From Pseudobdellovibrionaceae bacterium (GTDB lineage Bacteria > Bdellovibrionota > Bdellovibrionia > Bdellovibrionales > UBA1609), in NCBI GenBank assembly GCA_020635055.1, contig JACKAN010000007.1, positions 80,129-144,128 on the forward strand: a DNA stretch of 64,000 nucleotides. The letters run 5' to 3'. The first letter of the stretch is position 1; each line of letters starts with the position of its first letter. The notes below the pieces were generated by a model. The model was not told where the DNA came from. It saw nothing but the letters and a program-made list of their open reading frames with translations, and made no database searches. Both the position numbers and the translations under genes were made by a program. Positions 1-9,100 of the stretch are shown in pieces.

Positions 1-1
1 A

Positions 2-97
2 GATATTTTGCGCAATGAAATTAGAGATCAGGTAAATTTGTTTATTACTAAAGGTCAGATTAAACGGGTTTATTTTACTGAGCTGATTTATAATTAA
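2..97 (+). CDS. fliL: FliL C-terminus (5' end outside window)
   Basis: An open frame from the first bases ends in TAA at 95-97, ten bases before fliM. The last 31 residues contain FITKGQIKRVYFTELIYN, which matches the conserved C-terminal tail of FliL (the TKGxIxxVYFTE pattern). FliL is a single-pass inner-membrane protein around the flagellar stator with a periplasmic SPFH-like domain. Its position directly before fliM is the classic order. Only the tail is visible, so domain content cannot be checked. Confidence 0.8.
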   Translation, partial: DILRNEIRDQVNLFITKGQIKRVYFTELIYN

Positions 98-107
98 AGG
101 ATAAGAC

Positions 108-1109
108 ATGAGTCAGGTATTATCGCAAAGTGAAGTGGATGCACTCTTAGCAGCGGTCTCCGAAGGAGAATTGGGCGACTCTGAATCCAAGGGCGATGGC
201 AATTTAGATAGTAATGGCGATGAGCAAGTTGTTGTTGTCTATGATTTAACTTCACAAGATCGAATTATTAGAGGTCGACTTCCACAATTAGATGTTATCT
301 ATGAAAAATTCATGCGCTCCTTTCGAGTTTCGCTTTCCTCAACCCTCCGAAAAATAGCCAGTATTAATCATGCGAGTACTGATTTTTTAAAGTTTGGTGA
401 ATTTATTAACACTTTGCCAATGCCGACTTGCATGAGTGTATTAAGATTTAATGCCCTTCGAGGGTCGGCACTTTTTGTAATAGAAAGTAAACTGGCCTAC
501 GCTCTGGTAGATAGTTTTTTTGGCGGTGCAGATAGGCCCTATACAAAAATAGAGGGAAAAGACTTTACTCCTATTGAACTTCAAATTGTGCGTAAAGTTG
601 TGGATTTAGCTATTAATGATCTGGAAGATGCATGGTCCGCAGTAGAAGTTATTGATTGCAGTTTCGTTAGAACAGAAATCAACCCACAATTTGTAGGGAT
701 AGTTCCACCAACAGATATAGTTATTGCTTCTACTTTCGATGTGGAATTAGAAAATGCCAATGGCACCATTACAATGGTAATTCCTTACTCAACCATTGAG
801 CCAATTAAACAAAAATTATCCAGTGGCTTTCAAGTGGAGTCGGACCAGACTGACAAAAAATTATGGACTTCCATTATTCAGGAGCAATTGTTAGATGCCA
901 CTTTAGATTTAAAAGTGAATTTGGGTAGCACAGAAATATCCTTAAATAATTTAATGAAGTTAAAAGTGGGAGATGTCATTCCATTGGATCAAGATTCTAC
1001 TGGTGAATTTGATGTATTTGTTCAAGATGTTAAAAAATTTAAAGCCTTTTATGGAATTTATCATGGAACCGTGGCTATCCAAGTGAATAGTAAAATAGAA
1101 AAAAGGTAA
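108..1109 (+). CDS. fliM: Flagellar motor switch protein FliM
   Basis: This is the C-ring protein that binds CheY-P and sets rotor direction. The N-terminus starts MSQVLSQSEVDALLAAV, the conserved LSQxEVDALL CheY-binding segment. It is followed by an acidic linker (about residues 20-45), a CheC-like middle domain and a C-terminal SpoA domain (about 255-325) ending FYGIYHGTVAIQV. The length of 333 residues is normal. The ATG start has AAAGGA upstream, and fliN follows after 10 bases. The gene is intact with no anomalies. Confidence 0.96.
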   Translation: MSQVLSQSEVDALLAAVSEGELGDSESKGDGNLDSNGDEQVVVVYDLTSQDRIIRGRLPQLDVIYEKFMRSFRVSLSSTLRKIASINHASTDFLKFGEFINTLPMPTCMSVLRFNALRGSALFVIESKLAYALVDSFFGGADRPYTKIEGKDFTPIELQIVRKVVDLAINDLEDAWSAVEVIDCSFVRTEINPQFVGIVPPTDIVIASTFDVELENANGTITMVIPYSTIEPIKQKLSSGFQVESDQTDKKLWTSIIQEQLLDATLDLKVNLGSTEISLNNLMKLKVGDVIPLDQDSTGEFDVFVQDVKKFKAFYGIYHGTVAIQVNSKIEKR

Positions 1110-1119
1110 GGGGGACAAA

Positions 1120-1560
1120 ATGTCTGAAGATGGTAATGCAGCAGAAAATCTAGATTTAGATGCAGCAGAGAGTTTGGCGGCATCATTGGCTGATGATGGT
1201 AGTTCCGATGAGGAAATGGCCTTAGATGGAAACGATAATGGAGACTCAGATTCTGGTGACTCTGATGCCCCTGCCGTTTCCAAAAAAGATGACAAAAGTG
1301 AACGCAATTTAGACCTCATATTAGATGTACCCTTAAAAGTTACGGTAGAGTTAGGTCGTTCAAAAATGGTTGTTAGTGAATTGCTAAATTTAGGTCAGGG
1401 AAGTGTTGTTGAACTTAACAAACTTGCTGGTGAACCAATGGAAGTTTTGGTTAACGAAAAGTTAGTTGCTCGTGGTGAAGCCGTTGTTGTGAATGAAAAA
1501 TTTGGAATTAGATTAACTGACATTTTGTCTCAGTCAGAGAGAGTGGAAAAATTAGTTTAA
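1120..1560 (+). CDS. fliN: Flagellar motor switch protein FliN
   Basis: This C-ring protein pairs with FliM and helps dock the export ATPase complex. Residues about 1-60 are a low-complexity Asp/Ser/Glu-rich tail. Residues about 68-146 form the SpoA domain (DVPLKVTVELGRSKM, then LLNLGQGSVVELNKLAGEP and a RGEAVVVNEKFGIRLTDI strand). The ATG is preceded by AGGGGG. The C-terminal domain is canonical and the acidic N-tail is longer than in the shortest FliNs, which is common. It is co-transcribed with fliM and followed by fliO after 14 bases. Confidence 0.95.
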   Translation: MSEDGNAAENLDLDAAESLAASLADDGSSDEEMALDGNDNGDSDSGDSDAPAVSKKDDKSERNLDLILDVPLKVTVELGRSKMVVSELLNLGQGSVVELNKLAGEPMEVLVNEKLVARGEAVVVNEKFGIRLTDILSQSERVEKLV

Positions 1561-1574
1561 GTAGGGAGTACTTA

Positions 1575-2702
1575 ATGAAGCTAAGGATGGTTTTTGTTTG
1601 GGTGTTGTTTTTGTGTGGAAAAAATCTTTTTGCACAAACTGTATTGCAAGAAGTGGACACGCGATTTGAAGGTTCTACTTTTGTTACGGAACTCATATTC
1701 AATCAAGCACCGACAACAAAAAACATACTCATCGAGTATATAAATCAAACCATTCAAGTGAATTTACCTGATGCCACGGTCAAGTCAGGAAAGATTCTTA
1801 AAAGAGTAAACCAAGAGAAGGTAAAAAGTGTTTACAGTTATCAATATGAAAAAGACTTATTAAGAACTCGTATAATATATAGTCCGCCAATTGCTGCTCT
1901 TTCCTATGAAGGCTTTGTAAAAGTCGAGCGCAAAGACAATTCTCTGTTAATTAATATATACGATCCAATAATGGCTAAAACAGCTGAGACAAAGCCTGCG
2001 GAGTTCGAAATTGTACCACCAGTGGATCTTGAAAAAGAACTCAATAAACAGTTGGGCAAAAAAAATATGAAAGGCCTTTCCGCAGAAGAAATTGTGGCGG
2101 CAGAATTAGAAATCCCAAAAGTGTTACCTGAAAAAGTGAGCCTAAATATAGCCAGTACTGCCCCTAAAGAGGCCCTATCCTCCAAGGCTACTGATGCAAA
2201 GGAAAATACAAATGAAAAATTGTCTGATCAAGACCTTCCACTATTTAAAAGTAAAGAAAAAATCGAAAAAGTTGAAGAGTCTAATTACGCAAGACTTTTA
2301 TATAGCTTACTTATAGTAATCACTTTAGGTGTGGGTTTACTGGTATTCTCTAAGCGTTGGGCAAAAAATCACAAAATAAATGATAAAAATACAAAGATAA
2401 AAGTACTTTCTCAGCACCATTTAGGTCCTAAAAAGAGTTTAGTAATTATTCGAATAGCTGGAGAATCACATCTACTTGGTGTAACGGACAATAATATTAA
2501 TATGTTAAAAACACTTTCATTTATTGATGACGAAGTAGAAGAAGATATTCCTGTAAACTTTGAAAGTGCCATGAATACAGAGGACAATAAGACTGAAGAA
2601 AAAAAGAATTTACCTAAAATTACCTTCGCCTCGGATATGGATCTAGTCAGTGATTTGCATAAGCAAATTTCAGGAAAGTTAAAGCAATTAAAGGATATAT
2701 AG
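1575..2702 (+). CDS. fliO: FliO-like flagellar export accessory protein with long exported N-terminus
   Basis: FliO stabilises assembly of the FliP export gate in the inner membrane. The call rests on position (fliN-fliO-fliP) and on a membrane helix at about residues 240-258 followed by a cytoplasmic FliO-type segment (IKVLSQHHLGPKKSLVII, then LLGVTDNNI). Unlike short enterobacterial FliO (about 100-140 residues), this protein has 375 residues. A signal peptide (residues 1-20, ending FAQ) is followed by a roughly 215-residue exported domain resembling AMIN-like beta domains in some FliO homologues; that resemblance is a guess. The TAG stop overlaps the GTG of fliP. Confidence 0.82.
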   Translation: MKLRMVFVWVLFLCGKNLFAQTVLQEVDTRFEGSTFVTELIFNQAPTTKNILIEYINQTIQVNLPDATVKSGKILKRVNQEKVKSVYSYQYEKDLLRTRIIYSPPIAALSYEGFVKVERKDNSLLINIYDPIMAKTAETKPAEFEIVPPVDLEKELNKQLGKKNMKGLSAEEIVAAELEIPKVLPEKVSLNIASTAPKEALSSKATDAKENTNEKLSDQDLPLFKSKEKIEKVEESNYARLLYSLLIVITLGVGLLVFSKRWAKNHKINDKNTKIKVLSQHHLGPKKSLVIIRIAGESHLLGVTDNNINMLKTLSFIDDEVEEDIPVNFESAMNTEDNKTEEKKNLPKITFASDMDLVSDLHKQISGKLKQLKDI

Positions 2703-3460
2703 TGAAACAGAAATTTATTTTTAAATTTTTATTATTTTCTTTATTTAGCTTAGGCGGATTGAGCTTGATTCATGCCCAGGGCTTGACATTGCCCAATGTC
2801 AACTTGGGTTTTAAAAATGTAGATGATCCAAAAGAGGTTGTGAGTGCTATAAAAATATTGGTCATGCTAACAGTATTAACACTAGCACCGGCTATATTGA
2901 TTATGATGACAAGCTTTACAAGAATAATAATAGTTTTATCTTTTGTGAGGCAAGCAATGGGCACTCAGCAGATGCCACCCAACCAGCTTCTTGTTGGTTT
3001 GGCATTGTTCATTACTTTATTTATTATGTCTCCGGCTCTTCAAGTTATAAATACCGAATCCGTACAGCCCTATTTGGATGGTAAAATAAAACAAGAAGTT
3101 GCTTTAGATAAAGCTTTAATTCCCTTAAGAAAATTTATGTTTAATCAAACGCGAGATGCGGATTTAGCATTGTTCATAAAAATGTCAAATTTATCGCAGC
3201 CAAAAACTCGGGGTGATGTACCAACAACTGTACTCATTCCTGCCTTTATTATTTCTGAACTTAAAACGGCCTTTCAAATTGGATTTATAATTTATTTGCC
3301 ATTTTTAGTAATAGATATGGTCGCAGCGAGTGTGCTTATGGCAATGGGTATGATGATGTTACCACCAGTGGTTATATCTTTACCTTTTAAAATTATGCTT
3401 TTTGTTTTCGTGGATGGTTGGAATTTGCTTATTGGATCAATAGTAAAAAGTTTTGGATAG
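2702..3460 (+). CDS. fliP: Flagellar export gate protein FliP
   Basis: FliP is the core subunit of the type III export gate in the inner membrane. It has a cleavable signal peptide (about 1-25, ending HAQG) and the conserved blocks MMTSFTRIIIVLSFVRQAMG, PNQLLVGLALFITLFIMSP and PAFIISELKTAFQIGFIIYLPFLVIDMV. The length of 252 residues fits. The start is GTG, sharing one base with the fliO stop (TAGTG), which implies translational coupling. Confidence 0.96.
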   Translation: MKQKFIFKFLLFSLFSLGGLSLIHAQGLTLPNVNLGFKNVDDPKEVVSAIKILVMLTVLTLAPAILIMMTSFTRIIIVLSFVRQAMGTQQMPPNQLLVGLALFITLFIMSPALQVINTESVQPYLDGKIKQEVALDKALIPLRKFMFNQTRDADLALFIKMSNLSQPKTRGDVPTTVLIPAFIISELKTAFQIGFIIYLPFLVIDMVAASVLMAMGMMMLPPVVISLPFKIMLFVFVDGWNLLIGSIVKSFG

Positions 3461-3469
3461 AGGTGATAA

Positions 3470-3742
3470 ATGGGTGAAGAGTTAATTTTGAAATTGGGAC
3501 AAGAAACTTTAAAAACCACAGCCTTAATAGCTTCACCTATGTTAATTGGAGCCTTGGTAATTGGTTTAATAGTGAGTGTGTTTCAAGCAATTACACAGAT
3601 TAATGAAGCCACTCTGACTTTCATTCCAAAAATGGCCATTGTAGCCATAGTTTTTGTAATTGCGGCACCTTGGATGATGGATGTAATTAGCCATTTTACA
3701 ATAGGCCTTTTTGAAAATATCGCACTGTATGTAAGGGAGTAA
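3470..3742 (+). CDS. fliQ: Flagellar export gate protein FliQ
   Basis: FliQ is a two-helix export-gate protein of 90 residues. The blocks PMLIGALVIGLIVSVFQAIT and QINEATLTFIPKMAIV are the FliQ signature. The two hydrophobic helices lie at about 16-38 and 50-72. A GAGGTGATAA ribosome site precedes the ATG. It sits between fliP and fliR with minimal spacing. Confidence 0.95.
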   Translation: MGEELILKLGQETLKTTALIASPMLIGALVIGLIVSVFQAITQINEATLTFIPKMAIVAIVFVIAAPWMMDVISHFTIGLFENIALYVRE

Positions 3743-3743
3743 A

Positions 3744-4529
3744 GTGCCTCAAATTTATCAATTTTCAGAAATAGAATTCTTAGCGTTTTTTTTAGTTCTT
3801 GTTAGAATGACAAGTTTTCTAGTTTCATGGCCAGTTTTTGGAGTGGCACAAGTTCCTAGTTCGACAAAAGTACTTTTTGGATTGGTATTATCTCTTCTTG
3901 TTTTTCCCACATTAAATTGGAAAATTTCTGGATTTTCTGGAAATTTGCAGTCAATGACCATTGTTTTTCTTTTTGTAAAGGAAGCTTTTCTTGGGCTAAT
4001 AATTGGTTATTTAGGAAGACTCTTTTTTTATGCTTTGAGTATTGCTGGGGAGATCATCAGTATCACAATGGGCTTGTCCAGCGCACAATTGTTTAATCCC
4101 ACTTTAGAAGGACAGGCGAGTGTTACAAATCAATTTCTAGTTGGTATTGCCACATTATTCTTTCTGGCCATTCAAGGACATCACTTGTTTTTATCTGCTT
4201 TAAATCAAAGTTTTCAACTGGTTCCTCTTTATATGGAATCCCTGTCTTTTGCTCACTTTGAAGGTTTTAGTCAGGTGGTACAGGCAATTATGATAATGGG
4301 TTTAAAGATGTCTGCCCCGGTCCTTATGGCAGTGCTTTTTATGAATTTAGTTATGGCGGTGATTGGTAGGGCTGTACCGCAAATTAATGTTCTAATAACT
4401 AGTTTACCAGTGAATATCCTGGTGGGTTTTATAGTTATGATCATTTCTTTACCGCTTATTGTGGTTCAGATGAATGGATTACTAGAATTAACAGCCACAG
4501 AATTGTTTAAATTATTAAAGGCATTTTAG
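3744..4529 (+). CDS. fliR: Flagellar export gate protein FliR
   Basis: FliR is the third gate component that completes the FliP5-Q4-R1 helical pore. It has 261 residues with about six hydrophobic segments. Conserved stretches include FVKEAFLGLIIGYLGRLFFYAL, GEIISITMGLSSAQLFNP and NLVMAVIGRAVPQINVL. The start is GTG, one base after the fliQ stop, with GGGAG overlapping the end of fliQ as ribosome site. The C-terminal PVNILVGFIVMI matches the family. Confidence 0.94.
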   Translation: MPQIYQFSEIEFLAFFLVLVRMTSFLVSWPVFGVAQVPSSTKVLFGLVLSLLVFPTLNWKISGFSGNLQSMTIVFLFVKEAFLGLIIGYLGRLFFYALSIAGEIISITMGLSSAQLFNPTLEGQASVTNQFLVGIATLFFLAIQGHHLFLSALNQSFQLVPLYMESLSFAHFEGFSQVVQAIMIMGLKMSAPVLMAVLFMNLVMAVIGRAVPQINVLITSLPVNILVGFIVMIISLPLIVVQMNGLLELTATELFKLLKAF

Positions 4530-4536
4530 GTAGGAT

Positions 4537-5598
4537 ATGGCAGATTCAGATCAAGGTGAAAAAACAGAAGACCCAACACAGCAACGAAGAGATGATTTTC
4601 GCAAGCGGGGTCAGGTGGCACATACTAAGGAGTTGGCCTCTGTTTTAATTATTTTTACGGCTATTTTAAGCATTTGGATGCTCAGTCGTTTTTTTCTAGT
4701 TCAAATTACTGAAGTATTTGAAATGAGTTTTGGAAATTTTGTTGCAAATAAAAGTGAATCCATAGCTGCACCTTTTATTTTTGCTGTTAAGAAAACAATT
4801 TTTTTAGTAGCGCCCGTTTGTGGTATTGTTTGGCTGGTTTCATTTGCTTCTTCGGTCTTGCAAATTGGCTTTTTATCAAATGAAGAAGCTTTTAAGTTTT
4901 CACTTGAAAGAATAAATCCTCTTTCCGGGCTCAAAAGAGTTTTTAGTCTTAGATCTTTAGTTGAGGGAATTAAAGCTGTATTTAAATTGATAATTGTGGG
5001 CTCTATATCCTATGCAGTGTTTAAATCTGAAGTATTTATTATTCCAAAATTGGTAAATTATTCTGTTGACCAACTTTTAGTTTATTTAGGCGAGATGACC
5101 TTGAAGTTGTTTGGTGGGGTTGGATTTTTCATGGCCGTATTGGCAGGCATTGATTACTTTTTTCAACGCTGGGACTTAGAGCAAAAAATGAAAATGACCA
5201 AGCAGGAATTGAAAGAAGAAATAAAATCTCGCGAGGGGGACCCATTAATCAAGGCTAGAATTCGTCGAACACAAAGAGAGATGTCACAGAGGCGTATGAT
5301 GGATAAGGTGCCTAAGGCCGATGTCATTATTACTAACCCCACACATATAGCCGTGGCGCTGAGTTATACGGATTTAATGGTGGCTCCCACAATCATTGCC
5401 AAGGGCGCTGACAGGGTGGCTGAGAAGATTAAAGAAATAGCCAGAGAAAATAATATTCCGATAGTTGAAAATAAGCCTTTAGCTCGAACCATTTTTAAAA
5501 CATTAGATATTGGACAGGTGATACCAAAAGAATTATATACTGCCGTCGCGGAAGTCCTGTCTTATATTTATAAACTAAAGAAGAAGAGGAAGAAATAG
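4537..5598 (+). CDS. flhB: Flagellar export substrate-specificity switch FlhB
   Basis: FlhB switches export from rod/hook to filament substrates after autocleavage. The N-terminus shows the motif GEKTEDPTQQRR. Four membrane helices follow, and the cytoplasmic domain carries NPTH at residues 267-270, the autocleavage site (between N and P). Downstream, IAKGADRVAEKIKEIARENNIP matches the small FlhB domain. The length of 353 residues is normal. It is seven bases after fliR and three bases before flhA. Confidence 0.96.
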   Translation: MADSDQGEKTEDPTQQRRDDFRKRGQVAHTKELASVLIIFTAILSIWMLSRFFLVQITEVFEMSFGNFVANKSESIAAPFIFAVKKTIFLVAPVCGIVWLVSFASSVLQIGFLSNEEAFKFSLERINPLSGLKRVFSLRSLVEGIKAVFKLIIVGSISYAVFKSEVFIIPKLVNYSVDQLLVYLGEMTLKLFGGVGFFMAVLAGIDYFFQRWDLEQKMKMTKQELKEEIKSREGDPLIKARIRRTQREMSQRRMMDKVPKADVIITNPTHIAVALSYTDLMVAPTIIAKGADRVAEKIKEIARENNIPIVENKPLARTIFKTLDIGQVIPKELYTAVAEVLSYIYKLKKKRKK

Positions 5599-5601
5599 CT
5601 T

Positions 5602-7698
5602 ATGGAAGATCTATTTCAATTTTTAAAGAAGTTTGACAGGCTGACTAAGAATACAGACTTACTAATGGCTGTTGGCCTTATCATGATTTTAGCAGTTATG
5701 ATGATACCACTCCCATCTTTTATTTTGGATATATCACTTACGCTTTCACTTTCATTTTCATTACTGATTTTATTAGTGGCTCTCTATACGCAAAAATCAT
5801 TAGATTTTAGTGTATTTCCAAGTTTGCTGCTGATGACAACTCTTTTTCGTTTGTCTTTAAATGTCGCCTCAACAAGACTGATTCTCACAGAAGGTCATAG
5901 AGGTCAGGGAGCAGTGGGTGAAGTTATCACAGCTTTTGGTAACTTTGTTGTTGGTAACAATTATGTAATTGGTTTGATTGTGTTTGTTATTTTAGTTGTT
6001 ATTAACTTTGTGGTGATCACAAAAGGTTCTGGTCGAGTGGCTGAGGTTGCTGCTCGTTTCACTTTAGATGCAATGCCCGGTAAGCAAATGTCAATTGATG
6101 CAGATTTAAATGCCGGCTTGTTAACCGAACAGGAAGCGCGCGCGAGAAGAAAGGAAATTGAAAAAGAAGCAGACTTTTATGGATCTATGGATGGTGCTAG
6201 TAAATTTGTGCGTGGTGACGCCATTGCGGGTATTATTATCACTTTAGTTAATATTATTGGTGGATTAATTGTGGGAGTTTTCCAAATGAAATTGGACATC
6301 GCCACAGCTGCACAAAATTACACTATGTTGACCATAGGTGATGGCTTGGTTTCGCAAATTCCCTCACTGATTATTTCTACTGCAGCCGGTATTGTTGTTA
6401 CTAAAAACTCTTCTGAGAAAAACATAAGTGAAGACATCAAAAATCAATTGTTAATTCAGCCTCGCGCGGTGGGAGTTGTTGCCGGAATTATATTTTTATT
6501 GGGTCTAATTCCTGGGCTGCCGACAACTCCGTTTTTTCTAATTGCAATTATCATGGGCGGAATTTCTTGGTTTGTACTTAAAATGAATCATGAAAATGAA
6601 TTAGAAGATGAAAAAGTGGCTCAAGAAGAAGCCAGAAAACCGAAAGCTGATAATGTAGAAGGACTCTTACCTTTAGATTTAGTGGAATTAGAAGTTGGAT
6701 ATGGTTTAATAAATATTGTTGAATCCGATCAGTCGGGAGATTTACTTGAAAGAATTGTGAGTATAAGAAAGCAATTTGCCGTAGAGTTAGGAATCATAGT
6801 ACCAAGTATACATATTCGCGATAATTTACAATTGGAACCAGGTGAGTATAGGTTTTTAATCAAAGGAAATAAAGTAGCGGGTGGAGCACTTAAACCAGAT
6901 TGCCTATTAGCTATGGACCCAGGAAATGTTTTACATGAAGTGGATGGACAAGCAACTAAAGAACCTGCTTTTGGTCTAGATGCTGTTTGGATTGGCAAGG
7001 CACAAAAAGAAGAAGCCGAAATTGCCGGTTACACGGTAGTGGATTTACCCACAGTGATGGCAACTCATCTTACAGAAATAATCCGTAACCATGCCCATGA
7101 ATTATTAGGTAGACAAGAAGCTGATAATTTAATCAGTAACTTTAAAAAACAATATCCTAAGGTGGTAGAAGAGTTAATCCCAGATCAGTTAAATCTTGGA
7201 CAAGTCGTGAGTGTTTTACAGAACTTATTAAAAGAACAAGTTTCGATAAGAGATTTGCTAACTATATTTGAAACACTTGCCAATGAGGCGCCTAGAACAA
7301 AGGACACGGAAGTGTTAACGGAGAGTGTCCGCAAGGCCATGCGTAGAAGTATTACTGTAAAATACTTAGATGACGAAAATAATCTGCAAGCTATGACTCT
7401 AAGTCCACAATTTGAAGAATTAGTTTCCAATTCACTTTTACAAACGGAACAAGGGGTTCAACTAGTAATGGATCCGCGTCAAGCGCAAGAGTTAATTGGT
7501 CAGATTGCTGGTGCAATAGAAAAGCATCCAGAAATAGCAGGCCAACCTATTTTGTTAACTAGCCCAACTATTCGTCGACATGTTTTTAAATTAGTTTCTA
7601 GATTTATTCCTCAGTTAATAGTTCTTTCACACAATGAATTGACCCCAACAGCCAATGTAGCTTCTGTAGGAATTGTGGAGTTTGCCCATGCAAGTTAA
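5602..7698 (+). CDS. flhA: Flagellar export protein FlhA
   Basis: FlhA is the large export-gate protein. Its roughly 330-residue membrane half conducts protons and its cytoplasmic half binds chaperone-substrate complexes. Recognisable are TTLFRLSLNVASTRLIL and the FHIPEP-type loop ARFTLDAMPGKQMSIDADLN, which is highly conserved. A charged linker (about 330-350) and the FlhA-C ring domain follow (GVQLVMDPRQAQELI, SHNELTPTANVASVG). The length of 698 residues fits. Its last 11 bases overlap the chosen start of flhF. Confidence 0.97.
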   Translation: MEDLFQFLKKFDRLTKNTDLLMAVGLIMILAVMMIPLPSFILDISLTLSLSFSLLILLVALYTQKSLDFSVFPSLLLMTTLFRLSLNVASTRLILTEGHRGQGAVGEVITAFGNFVVGNNYVIGLIVFVILVVINFVVITKGSGRVAEVAARFTLDAMPGKQMSIDADLNAGLLTEQEARARRKEIEKEADFYGSMDGASKFVRGDAIAGIIITLVNIIGGLIVGVFQMKLDIATAAQNYTMLTIGDGLVSQIPSLIISTAAGIVVTKNSSEKNISEDIKNQLLIQPRAVGVVAGIIFLLGLIPGLPTTPFFLIAIIMGGISWFVLKMNHENELEDEKVAQEEARKPKADNVEGLLPLDLVELEVGYGLINIVESDQSGDLLERIVSIRKQFAVELGIIVPSIHIRDNLQLEPGEYRFLIKGNKVAGGALKPDCLLAMDPGNVLHEVDGQATKEPAFGLDAVWIGKAQKEEAEIAGYTVVDLPTVMATHLTEIIRNHAHELLGRQEADNLISNFKKQYPKVVEELIPDQLNLGQVVSVLQNLLKEQVSIRDLLTIFETLANEAPRTKDTEVLTESVRKAMRRSITVKYLDDENNLQAMTLSPQFEELVSNSLLQTEQGVQLVMDPRQAQELIGQIAGAIEKHPEIAGQPILLTSPTIRRHVFKLVSRFIPQLIVLSHNELTPTANVASVGIVEFAHAS

Positions 7699-9100
7699 AA
7701 AATTCGAGGCTCCTACAATGAAAGAAGCCATTAAAATGATAAAAAATCAGCTGGGACCCGAAGCTATTATTTTATCAGCAAAAGACATTAACAAAGGTTT
7801 TGGTTTAGCTGGAAGAAGGAGTGTCGAAGTGACAGCCGCTGTATCGGAAACTATGTTAAGAAAAAAGCAAATGGCTGAAAGAAAATTAAACGAGCAAAAC
7901 AAAAATAGATATCAGCAAATTCCAGCTGCACAACAAAAAGAATTTATAGATAAAGTGTTCCAGAAAATTCAGGTGGAAAGAAAGCCCCCAGCAGTTTTTA
8001 CCTCAACACCTTATATTGATATTATTGACTCAGAAGATAGCTCCAATTCTTTTGATAATATGGCCCACGAAAGAATAAAATCAGCGGCCAAAGCCGCCTC
8101 ACAAGCCGCTGTTTTTATTGAAGACCCACCTAAAATGAAAGTCTCTAAGGTAGTAAAAGAAGAAAGAAACAGTAGGGACCTAGAGAAAATCTTATCTATG
8201 CAGGCAGAAATTAACAAACTTAGGGCTTTAATTTCACAGTTTCAAAAAGTACCACAAACCTTTGTAAACATGCACCCAGGTGCCAGTGAAGGGATTTCTT
8301 ATGAGTTAAGTGCTTCCTATGAAAAGTTAAAGAAAGCAGGAATAGATGAGGAGCAAATTGTAAAAATACTAAAACTTGCACAGCGCTCCTTGAACTCGGA
8401 TCAAATTAAAAAAACAGCTTATGTCGATGCCTGGGTTGCAAAATACATTTTAGAGAACGTACAAATAGTCACTGACAGTGAAACTACTAAATATCATGCT
8501 TTTGTAGGACCATCGGGACATGGGAAGACTTCCTGTCTTGTTAAACTGGCTAGTCACTTGGTGATTTGCAAAAACAAAAGTGTAGCTATAGTAACATGTG
8601 ACACACATAAAGTAGGTGCCCATGAACAACTCAGGATATATGCAAAGATTTTGAATGTACCCTTTGTAGTCATTAAAAAACCTGAGGAATGGGCAAGAGT
8701 AGAATTGGCTCTTAAAAACGTTGATCATGTACTCATTGATTATCCTGGTATGGGATTGCGTTCAGATATTGAACAGAACTATTTACTTTCAATGTTGCCA
8801 CCGGAATCAAATTCGGGACGAGCCATACACTACGTGCTATCCGCTATGACAAAAACCAAAGATGCTTATGAGGTCTTGAACAGATATGGTGCTGTAGGAC
8901 CGACAGATATTATTTTTACCAGTTTGGATGAATCCTCACAGCATGGAATTATATTTACTCTCCAACAAAAATTTCAATTGCCCCTGCACTCATTTGGTAT
9001 TGGTCCAAAAATCCCAGAGGATTTTGAAGCAGCGACTAAAGAGAGAGTCGTTGATTTAATTTTTAAACTAACAAAACTTAAAGAAAGAGGTCTTAGATGA
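7688..9100 (+). CDS. flhF: Flagellar placement GTPase FlhF (SRP-type)
   Basis: FlhF is an SRP-family GTPase that recruits flagellar assembly to the pole. I chose ATG 7688 (MQVKKFEAPTMKEAIKMIK, the conserved FlhF start) over the upstream in-frame TTG at 7673. The product has 470 residues. The N-terminal B domain is followed by a long variable linker, an N domain and a G domain with P-loop GPSGHGKT at 274-281 and DTHKVGAHEQLRIYAKIL, the FlhF equivalent of DTYRIGAxEQL. The start lies inside flhA and the stop overlaps flhG as ATGA, so translation is probably coupled. Confidence 0.94.
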   Translation: MQVKKFEAPTMKEAIKMIKNQLGPEAIILSAKDINKGFGLAGRRSVEVTAAVSETMLRKKQMAERKLNEQNKNRYQQIPAAQQKEFIDKVFQKIQVERKPPAVFTSTPYIDIIDSEDSSNSFDNMAHERIKSAAKAASQAAVFIEDPPKMKVSKVVKEERNSRDLEKILSMQAEINKLRALISQFQKVPQTFVNMHPGASEGISYELSASYEKLKKAGIDEEQIVKILKLAQRSLNSDQIKKTAYVDAWVAKYILENVQIVTDSETTKYHAFVGPSGHGKTSCLVKLASHLVICKNKSVAIVTCDTHKVGAHEQLRIYAKILNVPFVVIKKPEEWARVELALKNVDHVLIDYPGMGLRSDIEQNYLLSMLPPESNSGRAIHYVLSAMTKTKDAYEVLNRYGAVGPTDIIFTSLDESSQHGIIFTLQQKFQLPLHSFGIGPKIPEDFEAATKERVVDLIFKLTKLKERGLR

